Assembly (NCBI RefSeq): GCF_016107395.1
Contig: NZ_JAAIKO010000047.1
Span: forward strand, 1-59,463
Source of the DNA: Streptomyces fildesensis
GTDB taxonomy: Bacteria > Actinomycetota > Actinomycetes > Streptomycetales > Streptomycetaceae
Direction of reading: 5' to 3'
Length of the DNA stretch: 59,463 nucleotides
Below the pieces are notes generated by a model. That model searched no databases. It was not told the origin of the DNA and was given only the letters and a program-made list of their open reading frames with translations. A program made the translations under genes and the position numbers. Shown one piece after another: positions 34,415 to 42,472 of the stretch (the first letter of the stretch is position 1; each line of letters opens with the position of its first letter).

Positions 34415-35362
34415 TCAGGGACGGCTGGTGAGGTAGCCGCCCATGGAGGTGAAGTACTCGAGGGCCGGCATCTCCTGGCCGTCCTCGGTCCGTACGCGGC
34501 TGATGGCCAGGCCGTGGTTGCGGCCCCTGCGGGCGTCGGCCCCGGCGACGATCACCACGCCGTCACCTTCGCGGTAGAAGACGCGGCCCGGGGTGCCGCC
34601 GTACCGGCCCTGGGACACGACGGCGGAGACCACTTCGAGGCGCTTGCCGTTGTGGAAGGCGAAGGCGCTGGGGTAGGGGGCGGACTGGGCGCGGACCAGG
34701 CGCGCGAGGTCCTCGGCCGGCCAGCTCCAGTCGATGCGGATGTCCTCCTCGGACCGCTTGTGGAAGAAGGTGGCCTGGGAGCGGTCCTGCTGGGTGAACT
34801 CCGTCTGCCCGGAGGCGATCAGAGCGAGGGCGCCGGTCGTTACCGGGGCGATGAGGTCGACCGTCTTGTGGAACAGATCGGTGGCCGTGTCGGTCGGCTC
34901 GACGGGGACTGCACGCTGCTGGACGATGTCGCCCGCGTCGAGCTCGTCGTCCATCATGTGGGCCGTGACGCCGACCTCGGGCTCGCCGTTGATGAGGGCC
35001 CAGATCAGTGGCGAGAAGCCGGCGTACTTGGGCAGCAGCGAGTCGTGGACGTTCAGTGTTCCGTGCCGGGGGAGGTTGAAGATGCGCGGCGGGATCCACG
35101 TACGCCAGTTGTTGGCCACGATGATGTCCGGGTCGGCCTCCTTGAGACGGTCGAACAACTCCTCGTCGTCGGGCCGGTCGCGGATGACCACGGGGACTCC
35201 GTGCTTCTCGGCCAGCTCAGCCACCGAGTCGCTCCAGATCTTCTCGTAAGCGTGCTCGCTCTTGGGATGCGTCACGACCATCACCACGTCGTGCTCGGAG
35301 TCGAGGAGCGCTTGCAGGGTGCGGTGCCCCCAGGTCTGATAACCGAACATGACGACCCGCAT
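34415..35362 (-). CDS. hydroxyornithine N-formyltransferase (FxbA/CchA-like)
   Basis: This 315-residue protein belongs to the methionyl-tRNA formyltransferase/GART fold and would transfer formyl from 10-formyl-tetrahydrofolate to N5-hydroxyornithine, making the first NRPS substrate. The catalytic Asn-His-Asp set is present: Asn104 and His106 in TLNVHDSLLP, and the Asp in LDAGD near residue 145. The C-terminal OB-like domain (from about residue 205) is shorter and unlike Fmt proper. The start is supported by GAGGAGG upstream. It follows iron box 5 and is divergent from the ornithine hydroxylase, its metabolic partner. Being in a siderophore locus with a formyl-hydroxyornithine A domain makes housekeeping Fmt activity unlikely. 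Confidence 0.92.
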   Translation of the reverse strand: MRVVMFGYQTWGHRTLQALLDSEHDVVMVVTHPKSEHAYEKIWSDSVAELAEKHGVPVVIRDRPDDEELFDRLKEADPDIIVANNWRTWIPPRIFNLPRHGTLNVHDSLLPKYAGFSPLIWALINGEPEVGVTAHMMDDELDAGDIVQQRAVPVEPTDTATDLFHKTVDLIAPVTTGALALIASGQTEFTQQDRSQATFFHKRSEEDIRIDWSWPAEDLARLVRAQSAPYPSAFAFHNGKRLEVVSAVVSQGRYGGTPGRVFYREGDGVVIVAGADARRGRNHGLAISRVRTEDGQEMPALEYFTSMGGYLTSRP

Positions 35363-35400
35363 GGGGTTCCTCCTCGAAAGAGCGAATGACCGGCGCTAAG

Positions 35401-35419
35401 TAAAGCAAGGCTTACCTAA
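35401..35419. promoter_or_regulatory. iron box 5, formyltransferase promoter
   Basis: TAAAGCAAGGCTTACCTAA matches the consensus at 14 of 19 positions. It is the weakest of the seven boxes and lies 39 bases before the minus-strand formyltransferase start. Confidence 0.65.
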
Positions 35420-35502
35420 GGGTACAACAGCCCGCGATTCTAGGGCGTTTGACGGCATGATTGACGTTTTGCCTGTTTTGTCCGGGTGACAGGTTGGCCA
35501 GA

Positions 35503-35521
35503 TCAGGTTAGCTTTACCTAA
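35503..35521. promoter_or_regulatory. iron box 6, ornithine hydroxylase promoter
   Basis: TCAGGTTAGCTTTACCTAA matches the consensus at 15 of 19 positions and lies 87 bases before the hydroxylase start. Together with box 5 it gives each divergent gene its own operator. Confidence 0.78.
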
Positions 35522-35608
35522 GTTCCGCTCGGCCGCCGCTTCCGGTGTGCCCGACGCCTCGTCCTCACCCACACCTCACACGCGGCTGTCCCGCACGATG
35601 GGAGTGAC

Positions 35609-36961
35609 ATGTCTCAGGTTCTTCCTGGCGACGCACCTCTGGTCCACGACCTCATTGGCATCGGCTTCGGGCCGTCCAACGTGGCCATGGCGATAGCGCT
35701 CAGCGAGCACAACGCTCGCGTCGGCAGGCAGGAGGCGGTCACCGCTCACTTCTTCGAGCAGCAGCCGAAGTTCGGCTGGCACCGCGGCATGCTGATCGAC
35801 GACGCGACCATGCAGGTGTCCTACCTCAAGGACCTGGTGTCGCTGCGGAATCCGGCCAGTGAGTACAGCTTCCTCTGCTACCTGCAGAGCAAGGGCCGCC
35901 TCATCGACTTCGTCAACGCCAAGAACCTGTTCCCGCTCCGCGTCGAGTTCCACGACTACTTCGAGTGGGCCGCGGCGAAGGTCGACGACATGGTCTCCTA
36001 CGGCCACGAGGTCATCGCCGTCGAGCCCGTCGTACGCGACGGTGTGGTGGAGTACCTGGACGTGACAGCCCGTTCGGGATCCGAGGTCGTGGTCCACCGG
36101 GCCCGCAACCTCGTCATCAGCACCGGACTGCGTCCCGTCATGCCGGAGGGCGTCGACCGGACGGACCGCGTCTGGCACAACTCCGAGCTGCTGAAGAAGG
36201 TCGACGGGCTGGAGGGCACCAACCCCTCCCGCTTCGTTGTCGTCGGCGCCGGCCAGAGCGCCGCCGAGAACGTGGCCTACCTGCACCGCCGCTTCCCCGA
36301 GGCCGAGGTCTGCGCCGTCTTCTCCCGCTACGGCTACAGCCCCGCCGACGACAGCAGCTTCGCCAACCGCATCTTCGACCCGGCCGCGGTCGACGAGTAC
36401 TTCACGGCCCCCGACGACATCAAGCAGAAGCTGATGGACTACCACGGGAACACCAACTACTCCGTGGTGGACATCGACCTGATCGACGACCTGTACCGGC
36501 AGGCGTATCAGGAGCGTGTCCTCGGTACCGAGCGGCTGCGCTTCATCAACGTCTCGCGGCTCACCGGCGTGGAGGAGACACAGGACAACGTCCGGGCCAC
36601 CGTCAAGTCCCTCATCACCGGCGAGGAGACGACGCTGGACGCCGACGTCGTCGTCTACGCCACCGGCTACAGCCAGGCAGACCCCGTGGGCCTCCTCGGC
36701 GAGGTCGGGGACCGCTGCCACCGCGACGACCAGGGACGCATCCGGGTCGAGCGCGACTACCGTGTCGCGACCCACCCCGAACTGCGCTGCGGCATCTACC
36801 TCCAGGGCGGCACCGAGCACACCCACGGGATTACGTCGTCCCTGCTGTCCAACACGGCGATCAGAGTCGGCGAGATCCTGCAATCGATCATCGACCGCGA
36901 CCTGAAGGCCGCCCCGGCCACGGCCCAGCCGCTCGCTGACGGCATCGGTACGGCCCGCTAG
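35609..36961 (+). CDS. L-ornithine N5-monooxygenase
   Basis: This 450-residue FAD/NADPH-dependent enzyme (SidA/PvdA/CchB family) hydroxylates the side-chain amine of ornithine, the first step to every hydroxamate in the product. Visible motifs are the FAD site GIGFGPSN (residues 17-24), the conserved YLKDLVSLRNP segment near residue 72, the NADPH site VVGAGQSAAEN near 211 and the C-terminal ATGY motif near 351. Length is normal. It lies behind iron box 6. Its product would be used directly by modules 3 and 5 and, after formylation, by module 1. A substrate of lysine is possible for the wider family, but the hydroxyornithine A-domain codes argue for ornithine. Confidence 0.95.
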   Translation: MSQVLPGDAPLVHDLIGIGFGPSNVAMAIALSEHNARVGRQEAVTAHFFEQQPKFGWHRGMLIDDATMQVSYLKDLVSLRNPASEYSFLCYLQSKGRLIDFVNAKNLFPLRVEFHDYFEWAAAKVDDMVSYGHEVIAVEPVVRDGVVEYLDVTARSGSEVVVHRARNLVISTGLRPVMPEGVDRTDRVWHNSELLKKVDGLEGTNPSRFVVVGAGQSAAENVAYLHRRFPEAEVCAVFSRYGYSPADDSSFANRIFDPAAVDEYFTAPDDIKQKLMDYHGNTNYSVVDIDLIDDLYRQAYQERVLGTERLRFINVSRLTGVEETQDNVRATVKSLITGEETTLDADVVVYATGYSQADPVGLLGEVGDRCHRDDQGRIRVERDYRVATHPELRCGIYLQGGTEHTHGITSSLLSNTAIRVGEILQSIIDRDLKAAPATAQPLADGIGTAR

Positions 36962-37072
36962 TCCAGCACTCGACGAGCACCCGCGCCGGGGGCTGTCCCT
37001 GTCGGTGGAACCCAGGCGCCGCTTGGAGGGATGCAGTCGGCCCCGGCCCCGACACACCCCAGGGACGGAATC

Positions 37073-37183
37073 ATGCTCTGTACGAGGCTGACGAACGCGT
37101 ACATCCGGTCCAGGATCGGGGACATCGAGGTCGTGGCGACGTTCGTGGACGGGCGGGACGTGGGGGAGGGGCACAAGCTGTGA
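37073..37183 (+). CDS. possible 36-residue peptide upstream of argA-like gene
   Basis: A short frame, ATG 37073 to TGA 37181-37183, is preceded by GGGACGG and overlaps the GTG of the acetyltransferase gene (GTGA), a coupling arrangement. I do not recognise the sequence. It may be a remnant of a longer gene or a leader that couples translation. Confidence 0.3.
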   Translation: MLCTRLTNAYIRSRIGDIEVVATFVDGRDVGEGHKL

Positions 37184-37698
37184 GGCTGTCGTCCCGCGCG
37201 CACCAACCGCTTTGCCCACCCCACACCCCCACGTCGTCCGTGCGCTCGGCCGGTTCCCGGGACGCCGCCGCTCTCGCCGCTCTCTCACGTCCGTTCATCC
37301 GCGCGGGCGTACTGCGTGAGCGGCCGTTCCATGTCTACGCGTCGCAAGCGACCGACTTCCTGGTCGCCGAGGCGCCTGACGGCACCTTGGACGGCTGCCT
37401 CGCGCTGCGCGTCGACGACCCGGACCCGACGCGCGACGGCCGGGCCCTCGGGGTCCTGTACAACTTCTGCGTCGCGCAGCACATGCAGGGGAGTGGTGTG
37501 GGGGCACGGCTTCTGGGCGCCGCCCTGGCCCGTGGGCGGGCGCAGTCGCTGGACGCGCTGTTCACGGCGACGACCGGCAGTGGCCGCCTCTTCCTGCGGC
37601 ACGGATTCGCTCCTACGTGCCCGAGCCTGGCCCCTCTGTCCTGGGCACGGTCTCTGGACCCCCGGCGGGGCGCCCGCGTACTCGCCCGGGTCCTGTGA
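37180..37698 (+). CDS. GNAT acetyltransferase, ArgA-like N-acetylglutamate synthase
   Basis: This 172-residue GNAT protein resembles the short actinobacterial amino-acid N-acetyltransferase that starts arginine/ornithine synthesis. Family features are RPFIRAGVLRERP, LGVLYNFCVAQHMQGSGVGARLL (acetyl-CoA loop Q-x-G-x-G, residues about 95-107) and TATTGSGRLFLRHGF near the end. The GTG start overlaps the preceding short frame. It faces the arg operon across a shared terminator, so the locus contains the first step (glutamate to N-acetylglutamate) as well as argB, argC and argJ. No iron box lies directly before it, but it may be read from the hydroxylase promoter 220 bases upstream. Substrate is inferred from similarity and context. 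Confidence 0.75.
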   Translation: MRLSSRAHQPLCPPHTPTSSVRSAGSRDAAALAALSRPFIRAGVLRERPFHVYASQATDFLVAEAPDGTLDGCLALRVDDPDPTRDGRALGVLYNFCVAQHMQGSGVGARLLGAALARGRAQSLDALFTATTGSGRLFLRHGFAPTCPSLAPLSWARSLDPRRGARVLARVL

Positions 37699-37725
37699 GC
37701 GCCACCTGGTGAGCCGTCACGACGA

Positions 37726-37765
37726 GAGGGCGGAACCCGAGCCGTAACGGCTCGGTCCCGCCCTC
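37726..37765. terminator. hairpin terminator between argA-like gene and arg operon
   Basis: An inverted repeat with arms of about 18 bases (one or two mismatches) is followed by TTTCG. It separates two convergent transcription units. Confidence 0.7.
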
Positions 37766-37798
37766 TTTCGCACCGAGTGGACGTCACTCGCGCTGACG

Positions 37799-38109
37799 TC
37801 ACGTGCCGAGGATGGCTGGCGACGCTCCCACCAACTGGGCGATCTCCGCCTCCGTGACCGTCAGAGCGGGAGCCAACCGCACGGTCCGGTCGCCGGCGGC
37901 GTTCACCAGGAACCCGGCCCCCTGCGCCGCCCGCTGAATCCGGGCCGCCACCGGGCGATCCCGCCAGTGAAGTCCGTGTAGGCGCGGCCCGATTTGTCCC
38001 ACACGGTGCGGCCGTCTTCGCGGACCAGAGCCAGCGGGGGAGTGCCATAGGTGTCCATCATCACCGCTCGCCAGCGGTCCGTCAGCGGTGCGGCGCCGGC
38101 GGCGGTCAT
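37799..38109 (-). pseudogene. argD: argD remnant (acetylornithine aminotransferase), large internal deletion
   Basis: The ATG at 38109 overlaps the argB stop by 4 bases and begins a normal ArgD N-terminus: LTDRWRAVMMDTYGTPPLAL, then RAYTDFTGGIA, about 47 residues in all. The frame then shifts, and the other frame gives a typical ArgD C-terminus (AAQGAGFLVNAAGD to the end, about 45 residues). Roughly 300 central residues, including the PLP lysine region, are missing. The gene is therefore dead, and transamination to acetylornithine must come from an argD elsewhere in the genome. The remnant keeps its coupled position as the last gene of the argC-J-B-D order. Confidence 0.88.
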
Positions 38110-39038
38110 GAGCTCGTTCCTCCCCTGTCGGGTGTGCTGTCGGGTACGACCGTGGTGCCGGGGCTCCTCCCGGTGAAGACGCCGCGCAACACCGCGTGCG
38201 GTACCCGTCCGTCGAGCACGTGCGCCCGGCCGACTCCTGAGCGGACCGCTCGCAGACAGCCCTCCATCTTCGGGAGCATCCCGCCGGCGAGGCCCGGCAG
38301 CAGCACGTCCAGCTCACCGGCAGTCAGATGCTCGATCACCTCGGTGCTGTGCGGCCAGTCCGCGTACAGCCCCTCCACGTCCGTCAGCATCACCAGGCGC
38401 TCCGCGCCGAGCGCGACGGCCAGCGCGGACGCCGCGAGATCGGCGTTGATGTTGTAGACCCGCCCGTCCGTGCCGCGCGCGACCGGCGAGATCACCGGGA
38501 TGCGGCCCTGCTCCAGCAGCACCTGTACGGTACCGGGGTCCACCGCCACGACGTCGCCGACCAGGCCGATGTCCACCGGCCGGCCGTCCACCAGGGCGCC
38601 GCGTCGTACCGCGGTCATCGTGTGCGCGTCCTCGCCCGACATGCCCACGGCGAACGGCCCGTGGGCGTTGATGGCACCGACGAGCTCACGCTGGACCTGA
38701 CCCGTCAGCACCATACGGACCACGTCCATGGTCTCCGGAGTCGTCACTCTCAGGCCCGCCTCGAAGCGGACCTCCAGGTCGAGCCGGGCAAGCATCGCGC
38801 TGATCTGCGGTCCGCCGCCGTGCACGACGACGGGACGCAGCCCCGCGTGCCACAGCTCCACGACGTCCTGAGCGAACGTCCGGTGAAGCGCGGGATCCAC
38901 CATGGCGTTGCCGCCGAACTTGATGACGACCGTCCGGCCCTGGAGTTCTTCCTGCCAGGGAAGGTCCCCCGGTGGCAGGTCCGCCGCGGCCACGTGCTGT
39001 TCGACGGGAGCCTTCATCCCTGTCCCCGTCCCGTTCAT
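38106..39038 (-). CDS. argB: acetylglutamate kinase
   Basis: This 310-residue amino-acid kinase phosphorylates N-acetylglutamate, the second step to ornithine. It shows the nucleotide-binding start KFGGNAMVD near residue 39, the VVHGGGPQI segment and the C-terminal GGMLPKM motif. The ATG at 39038 overlaps the argJ stop (ATGA), which supports it over an internal ATG at 39017. The stop overlaps the argD remnant. It is in a fully overlapping argC-argJ-argB operon downstream of iron box 7, so it probably works for siderophore supply. Arginine feedback sensitivity cannot be judged here. Confidence 0.95.
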   Translation of the reverse strand: MNGTGTGMKAPVEQHVAAADLPPGDLPWQEELQGRTVVIKFGGNAMVDPALHRTFAQDVVELWHAGLRPVVVHGGGPQISAMLARLDLEVRFEAGLRVTTPETMDVVRMVLTGQVQRELVGAINAHGPFAVGMSGEDAHTMTAVRRGALVDGRPVDIGLVGDVVAVDPGTVQVLLEQGRIPVISPVARGTDGRVYNINADLAASALAVALGAERLVMLTDVEGLYADWPHSTEVIEHLTAGELDVLLPGLAGGMLPKMEGCLRAVRSGVGRAHVLDGRVPHAVLRGVFTGRSPGTTVVPDSTPDRGGTSS

Positions 39039-40186
39039 GAGCTGTAGGCGCTGTTCTCGTGGACGTACTCGGCGGTGAGGTCGTTGGTCCAGATGGCCGC
39101 CGAGGCGTTGCCGGAGCGCAGATCGACGGTGACGGTGACCTGGCGCCCCGACAGATCGACCTTGTCGCGGGCCTCCCCGGCCGCGCCGTCCCGGCAGACC
39201 CAGACGCCGTTGATCGCCACGTCCAGGCGGTCCGGGTCGAAGGCGGCGCCCGTTGTGCCGATAGCCGACAGCACCCGGCCCCAGTTCGGATCCTCCCCGT
39301 GCAGCGCGCACTTGAGGAGGTTGTTCCGGGCCACCGACCGGCCCACCGTCACGGCGTCCTCCTCGGACGCCGCGCCGACGACGGCCACTTCGATCTCCTT
39401 CGACGCGCCCTCGGCGTCCGCCACCAACTGACGCGCCAGGTCGAGGCACACCGCGTGCACGGCGTCGGTGAACTCCCCGTCGTCCGGGGTCACGCCGGAG
39501 GCGCCCGACGAGAGCAGGAGCACGCTGTCATTGGTGGACATACAGCCGTCCGAGTCCACCCGGTCGAAGGTGGTGCGTACGGCGGCGCGCAGCGCGGAGC
39601 CGAGAGCCGGGCCGTCGATCTCGGCGTCCGTGGTGAGGACCACCAGCATGGTGGCCAGCCCGGGCGCGAGCATCCCCGCACCCTTCGCCATACCGCCGAC
39701 GGTCCACCCGGACCGGGGCGCCACCGCGGTCTTGTGCACCGAGTCCGTCGTCTTGATCGCCACGGCCGCGTCCTCGCCGCCGACGGCCGACAGCCGGTCG
39801 GCCGCGGTGTCGATGCCCGCCGTGACCCGGTCCATCGGCAGTGGTACGCCGATGAGCCCGGTCGAGCACACCGCCACGTCGTTCACTTCCGCGCCGACCG
39901 CCATGGCCGTGCGCTCGGCCATCAGACGCGCGTCCTCGGTTCCGGCCGGGCCGGTACACGCATTGGCGCCCCCGGAATTGAGGACCACTGCGGAGAGCCG
40001 ATGGTTCGCCAGCATCCGGCGGGACCAGCGCACCGGCGCGGCCTGTATCCGGTTCGAGGTGAAGACCCCGGCGGCGGAACGCGACGGCCCCTGGTTCACG
40101 ACCAGGGCCAGGTCGGGATCGCCGGATTCCTTGATGCCGGCGGCCACACCGCTCGCAAGGAACCCGCGGGCAGCGGTCACGGTCAC
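39035..40186 (-). CDS. argJ: glutamate N-acetyltransferase / ornithine acetyltransferase
   Basis: This 383-residue self-cleaving enzyme moves the acetyl group from acetylornithine to glutamate, releasing ornithine. The KGAGMLAPGLATMLVVLTTDA region (residues about 175-195, described in part) contains the autocatalytic Thr in LTTDA, and LNSGGANACTG and DPNWGRVLSAIG are typical. I use the GTG at 40186, which overlaps the argC stop (GTGA). A longer frame upstream runs antisense-like through argC and is not supported. It closes the acetyl cycle, so ornithine can be made with little new acetyl-CoA. Confidence 0.95.
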   Translation of the reverse strand: MTVTAARGFLASGVAAGIKESGDPDLALVVNQGPSRSAAGVFTSNRIQAAPVRWSRRMLANHRLSAVVLNSGGANACTGPAGTEDARLMAERTAMAVGAEVNDVAVCSTGLIGVPLPMDRVTAGIDTAADRLSAVGGEDAAVAIKTTDSVHKTAVAPRSGWTVGGMAKGAGMLAPGLATMLVVLTTDAEIDGPALGSALRAAVRTTFDRVDSDGCMSTNDSVLLLSSGASGVTPDDGEFTDAVHAVCLDLARQLVADAEGASKEIEVAVVGAASEEDAVTVGRSVARNNLLKCALHGEDPNWGRVLSAIGTTGAAFDPDRLDVAINGVWVCRDGAAGEARDKVDLSGRQVTVTVDLRSGNASAAIWTNDLTAEYVHENSAYSS

Positions 40187-41223
40187 GGAGCCACTCCATT
40201 CGTGGGCAGGCCCAGCCACTCCGGCAGGCCGAGGGCGACATTCATGCTCTGCACCGCGCCACCCGCGGTGCCCTTCACCAGGTTGTCGATCGCGCTCACG
40301 CAGACCAGACGACCGGCGGCCGCATCCACAGCCACCTGCACGTGCACGGTATTGGAACCCAGGACCGATCCGGTGGAGGGCCATTGGCCGGGCGGCAACA
40401 GCCGGACGAACGGCTCGTCGGCGTACGCGGCTTCGAAGACCGCGCGCACCTCGTCCGTGCCGCTGTCGACCCCCATGCCGGGGCGCAGACGGGCCGAGCA
40501 GGTGGCCAGAATGCCGCGTGGCATGGGTGCCAGCATCGGGGTGAAGGACACGGTGACCTGCTCGCCTGCCACCCGCGACAGGTTCTGCGCCAGCTCCGGG
40601 GTGTGCCGGTGGACGCCACCGACGCCGTACGGGGTCATCGAGCCCATCACCTCGGAGCCCAGAAGGTGCGCTCTGGCCGCCCGGCCCGCGCCCGAGGTTC
40701 CGCTGGCCGCCACGATCACGGTTTCGGGCTCCACGAGCCCGGCCGCGTAGGCCGGGAACAGCGCCAGGCTGACGGCGGTCGGGAAGCATCCCGGTACGGC
40801 GATCCGGTTCGCGCCCTTCAGTTCGACTCGGGCGCCCGGTAGTTCGGGCAGTCCGTACGGCCACGTCCCGGCGTGCTCGGAGTGGTAGAAGCGTTCCCAG
40901 TCGCCGGCGTCGTGCAGACGGAAGTCCGCGCCGCAGTCCACGATCAGGGTGTCTTCCCCCAGCAGACGGGCCAGGGGCGCCGACTCGCCGTGCGGGAGGG
41001 CGAGGAACACCACGTCGTGCCCGCGCAAGGTGTCCGCCGAAGTCTCCTTGAGCATTCGGTCGGCGAGAGCGGACAAGTGCGGCTGCACCTCACCGAGCAC
41101 CTGGCCGGCTCGGCTGTGTGCCGTCACGGAACCGATCTCCACGCCGGGATGTGAGTCGAGCAGGCGCAGGATCTCGCCGCCGGCGTAGCCACTGGCCCCG
41201 GCCACCGCGACCCGTACGGTCAT
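40183..41223 (-). CDS. argC: N-acetyl-gamma-glutamyl-phosphate reductase
   Basis: This 346-residue NADPH-dependent reductase carries out the third step of the ornithine pathway. The N-terminal nucleotide fold (VAVAGASGYAGGEILRLL), the catalytic Cys in PGCFPTAVSL and the C-terminal NLVKGTAGGAVQSMN segment are all present. The ATG is preceded by GGAAGAAC. It is the first intact gene after iron box 7; only the isochorismatase remnant lies between. Overlapping starts and stops tie argC, argJ and argB into one unit. Confidence 0.95.
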   Translation of the reverse strand: MTVRVAVAGASGYAGGEILRLLDSHPGVEIGSVTAHSRAGQVLGEVQPHLSALADRMLKETSADTLRGHDVVFLALPHGESAPLARLLGEDTLIVDCGADFRLHDAGDWERFYHSEHAGTWPYGLPELPGARVELKGANRIAVPGCFPTAVSLALFPAYAAGLVEPETVIVAASGTSGAGRAARAHLLGSEVMGSMTPYGVGGVHRHTPELAQNLSRVAGEQVTVSFTPMLAPMPRGILATCSARLRPGMGVDSGTDEVRAVFEAAYADEPFVRLLPPGQWPSTGSVLGSNTVHVQVAVDAAAGRLVCVSAIDNLVKGTAGGAVQSMNVALGLPEWLGLPTNGVAP

Positions 41224-41265
41224 GTTCTTCCGTCTTTTCTGTCAGTGGGGGCATGCGAAGACGCG

Positions 41266-41549
41266 TCAGGCGTCCCGAGGGGTCCTGCGGAGCAGCAGGT
41301 CTCGCAGCAGGGCGTTGGTGGTGCGGACCTTGCCGTTGTGCGCGGCCCACCGCAGGGCCATGGCGTGCTCCTCGGCGGAGAAGTCGGCCACGGCGTCCGC
41401 GACGACGAAAGGCTGAATGTCGTTCATGAAGGCGTCTGCGGCCGTCAGGAGGACGCTGAGGTGCGCATACACCCCACAGACGCCACGAGACCGCGGCTGC
41501 CAGGCTGTTGGGCAGCCGGCTCGGCGCTGAAGACCACCGGCATCCCCAT
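41266..41549 (-). pseudogene. isochorismatase remnant, internally deleted and frameshifted
   Basis: From ATG 41549 (GGGGAGGA upstream) the frame reads like the middle of an EntB/DhbB-type isochorismatase (MPVVFSAEPAAQQPGSRGL). It then jumps frame into the isochorismatase C-terminal part (GVYAHLSVLLTAADAFMNDI, then PFVVADAVADFSAEEHAMAL). The catalytic N-terminal Asp region and the segment with the active-site Lys are missing, so no activity is expected. It lies directly behind iron box 7 at the head of the arg operon. It suggests that an ancestor of the locus had a 2,3-dihydroxybenzoate or related chorismate branch. Confidence 0.85.
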
Positions 41550-41593
41550 GGCTGTTCCTCCCCTTGACGGCCCGGCACACACTGCGATGTGAC

Positions 41594-41612
41594 TTAGCTT
41601 AGCCTAACCTAA
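41594..41612. promoter_or_regulatory. iron box 7, arg operon promoter
   Basis: TTAGCTTAGCCTAACCTAA matches the consensus at 17 of 19 positions. On the minus strand it precedes the isochorismatase remnant and argCJB, putting ornithine synthesis genes behind an iron operator. Confidence 0.87.
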
Positions 41613-41879
41613 TGTCGAATGATCTCGTCCAAGCATCCTCGATGAGCCCGACCGGATGCGGAGGGTGCGGGCAGTCGTCAGGAGGCTCGCGCGGTGCGCG
41701 CGACCGGGTGAAGCGCCGCGAAGTCCAGCGGTGCGTACGGGTCGATCGACACCTCCAGCGGGGCCGGCTGTGCGCCGGCCCGCACCAGTAGTTCGCCGAC
41801 GGGGTGGGGGTCGCCCGATCCGGTGGACTTTGGGCATACGGGACACCTGAGCGCGGGTACGCCGCTACCGTCCAGAGCC

Positions 41880-42332
41880 ATGAATCGGACTTCTTGGGGC
41901 CTGGCCACCGTGGTCCTGCGGGACGGTGAACGCCGTTCAGCCATAACGGTCCAGCCGCCTGACGCGGTCAGGTACGCCGATTTGGCGGTACGGCTGAAGG
42001 CCGCGGGAATGCGTCGGCCGACCCGCCGCGAGTGGGACGGCGGGCTGTGGCCGATGACGCACTGCACGGTGACCGTCGAAGCAGACCGGATCACGCAACT
42101 GGACACCGGCCGCCTGAAGCTGGCCTGCACCTCCTCCCTGGCACTCAGTCCGGGATGGCACGCCGCGGCGGTCCATGGGCATGTGCTCGTCTCATTGGTC
42201 GAACCCGGGACATGGGCTCAGTCACATGCGGCAGACGAAGGCATCGAGGACGCTGTCCTCGTCGCGGCAGTAGATGCCGGTCGCCTGCTCTGCGGGCTGG
42301 CCGACATCCGCACCGTCACCGCCCCACGATGA
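41880..42332 (+). CDS. hypothetical protein
   Basis: This 150-residue protein is unrecognised. I start it at the ATG at 41880 because the following sequence (TSWGLATVVLRDGERRSAIT) looks like a natural beginning; a longer frame from 41823 adds 19 poorly conserved-looking residues. It is soluble, with a tryptophan-rich middle (REWDGGLWPMTHCTVTV) and no signal peptide or membrane helix. Codon use fits the neighbours. No function is proposed, and there is no clear operon with either side. Confidence 0.6.
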   Translation: MNRTSWGLATVVLRDGERRSAITVQPPDAVRYADLAVRLKAAGMRRPTRREWDGGLWPMTHCTVTVEADRITQLDTGRLKLACTSSLALSPGWHAAAVHGHVLVSLVEPGTWAQSHAADEGIEDAVLVAAVDAGRLLCGLADIRTVTAPR

Positions 42333-42472
42333 ATGCGCTGGTAACCAGCGCCGACCGCCCCGGTGCACCGCTGCCCCGGGAGCGTCCGGGTGAGACCGCA
42401 TCATGGCCGGGCGACCAGGGCACCCGTCGGGCCGATGTGATCCGCCCAGTGCAGCCACGGCCACGGCCACGA

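Noticed and set aside
35576..37288. 570-residue minus-strand frame opposite the ornithine hydroxylase
   Set aside because: The plus strand shows all FAD/NADPH motifs of the hydroxylase; the minus frame is a shadow.
40187..40864. Longer N-terminus for argJ (frame open to 40864)
   Set aside because: The extension is antisense-like through argC and lacks similarity; the GTGA overlap at 40183-40186 fits the family length.
41678..41881. 67-residue minus-strand frame with a CPVC motif
   Set aside because: Its ATG overlaps the ATG of the plus-strand gene at 41880 base for base, with no room for a ribosome-binding site on both; the plus gene has the better codon pattern.
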